The notes under the pieces: generated by a model
Told to the model about the DNA's origin: nothing
The model's database searches: none
Seen by the model: only the letters and a program-made list of their open reading frames with translations
Shown here: piece after piece, positions 4,675 through 5,493 of the stretch
Position numbering within the stretch: position 1 is the stretch's first letter
Layout: each line of letters begins with the position of its first letter
Assembly (NCBI GenBank): GCA_021442645.1
Contig: JABUSR010000143.1
Coordinates: forward strand, 1-5,493
Reading direction: 5' to 3'
Origin: Ruminiclostridium sp.
GTDB lineage: Bacteria > Bacillota > Clostridia > Oscillospirales > Oscillospiraceae
Length of the DNA: 5,493 nt
Position numbers and translations under genes: made by a program

Positions 4675-5493
4675 ATGCTCGGAACATTTACCTATTGCAA
4701 TCCCACCAAGCTCTACTTTGGGGAGGGAGCTCTCAGCGGCCTGACCGAGGAACTGGAAAAGTACGGGGATCGCGTTGTGCTGGTCTACGGTGGCGGTTCC
4801 ATCAAGCAAAATGGAATCTATGACGCCGTCACGAAACTGCTACGAGAGAGCAAAAAACAGGTGGCAGAGATTGCCGGGGTGATGCCCAATCCCACCTTGG
4901 CAAAGCTCTATGAGGGTATACAAATCGCCCGTGACCACCAGGTCGACCTCCTGCTGGCGGTGGGTGGTGGGTCTGTCTGTGACTATACCAAGGCGGTTGC
5001 CGCATCGGTGCACTGTAAAGAAGACCCCTGGGAGAAATATTTCCAGCGCTTTGAGGAACCCGACTGCCGGGTAGTTCCTGTTGGATGCGTGCTCACCATG
5101 GTTGGGACAGGTTCAGAGATGAACGCCGGTTCTGTCATTACAAACCAGGAGACAAGGCAGAAGGTCGGGCAGGTGTTTGAGGATGAGAACATGATGCCGC
5201 GTTTCTCCATTCTGGACCCCACCTATACCCTGACTGTGCCCCACTACCAGATGGTCTCCGGAATCTACGATATCTTTAATCACATTTGTGAGCAGTATTT
5301 TTCTGGAGAGGACGACAATACCAGCGATTATATCAGCGAGGGGTTGATGCGCTCCGTGCTCCACGCCAGCCGCATTGCAAATAAAGATCCCATGAACTAC
5401 GAGGCCCGCAGTAATCTTATGTGGACCGCTACCTGGGCCCTTAACACCCTGATAGAAAAGGGGAAGACGACGGACTGGATGGTCCATATGCTG
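4675..5493 (+). CDS. Iron-containing alcohol dehydrogenase, butanol dehydrogenase (YugJ/YqhD/BdhA) type; 3' end outside the window
   Basis: This is the N-terminal 273 residues of a group III, metal-dependent NAD(P)H alcohol dehydrogenase, about 385-395 residues when complete. Such enzymes reduce aldehydes (for example butyraldehyde) to alcohols in the cytosol, for fermentation or detoxification. The start FTYCNPTKLYFGEGAL is typical of the family. Cofactor motifs are YGGGSIKQNG (38-47), GVMPNP (68-73), VGGGSVCDYTK (96-106) and TMVGTGSEMN (141-150). The segment YDIFNHICEQYF (198-209) carries the metal ligands Asp199 and His203. The window ends inside the DWMVHML motif (267-273), so the last two His ligands, expected just beyond, cannot be checked. 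The GGGS cofactor loop resembles the NADPH-preferring YqhD/BdhA branch; the coenzyme remains an inference. The gene has its own TTGACA promoter and a leader dyad and is isolated from ddh by a terminator. The natural substrate is unknown. Confidence 0.93.
   Translation, partial: MLGTFTYCNPTKLYFGEGALSGLTEELEKYGDRVVLVYGGGSIKQNGIYDAVTKLLRESKKQVAEIAGVMPNPTLAKLYEGIQIARDHQVDLLLAVGGGSVCDYTKAVAASVHCKEDPWEKYFQRFEEPDCRVVPVGCVLTMVGTGSEMNAGSVITNQETRQKVGQVFEDENMMPRFSILDPTYTLTVPHYQMVSGIYDIFNHICEQYFSGEDDNTSDYISEGLMRSVLHASRIANKDPMNYEARSNLMWTATWALNTLIEKGKTTDWMVHML

Noticed and set aside
5113..5487. Minus-strand open frame of 124 codons opposite the alcohol dehydrogenase
   Set aside because: The plus-strand frame carries intact cofactor and metal-binding motifs; the antisense frame has no support.

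Overview
The window looks like chromosomal housekeeping and metabolic DNA from an anaerobic, moderately GC-rich Firmicute. A gut Clostridia member of the Oscillospiraceae type is my best guess. This rests on strong AGGAGG-type ribosome binding sites, TATAAT-like promoters (several with an extended TG element), a YkpA/YbiT-type ABC-F protein close to the Bacillus form, a meso-diaminopimelate dehydrogenase, an iron-dependent butanol-dehydrogenase-type enzyme, and a one-domain GMP synthetase. The taxon is an inference. No rRNA or other phylogenetic marker was compared.

The left half (about 1 to 3300) is transcribed on the minus strand. Read in the direction of transcription it starts with a promoter near 3309-3337. 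Next come the ABC-F ATPase (3266 down to 1662), a Rho-independent terminator (about 1625-1656), a small GNAT acetyltransferase of arylalkylamine-acetyltransferase type (1592 down to 1110), a separate extended -10 promoter (1025-1033), and the ATP-pyrophosphatase subunit of GMP synthetase (977 to beyond position 1). The right half (3520 to the end) is transcribed on the plus strand. It holds meso-diaminopimelate dehydrogenase (3521-4507) with its own promoter and a strong terminator, then a promoter with a dyad in its leader, and an iron-containing alcohol dehydrogenase (4675 to beyond the window end). The 254-base gap 3267-3520 is a divergent promoter region. No stretch over 300 bases lacks a gene.

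The genes do not form one pathway. They cover purine nucleotide synthesis (guaA), ribosome-associated translation quality control (ABC-F), amine or amino-acid acetylation (GNAT), lysine and cell-wall precursor supply (ddh) and NAD(P)H-linked aldehyde reduction (iron ADH). Most appear to be separate transcription units.

I found no mobile element, CRISPR array, tRNA, rRNA or clear new defence or biosynthetic system. Three points deserve a second look. The GMP synthetase lacks its glutaminase half, and an in-frame stop just upstream proves this is its natural start. The ABC-F protein has one canonical and one thoroughly degenerate composite ATP site, including a natural Glu-to-Gln change. Short repeats or dyads overlie the ddh promoter and the leader of the alcohol dehydrogenase gene.
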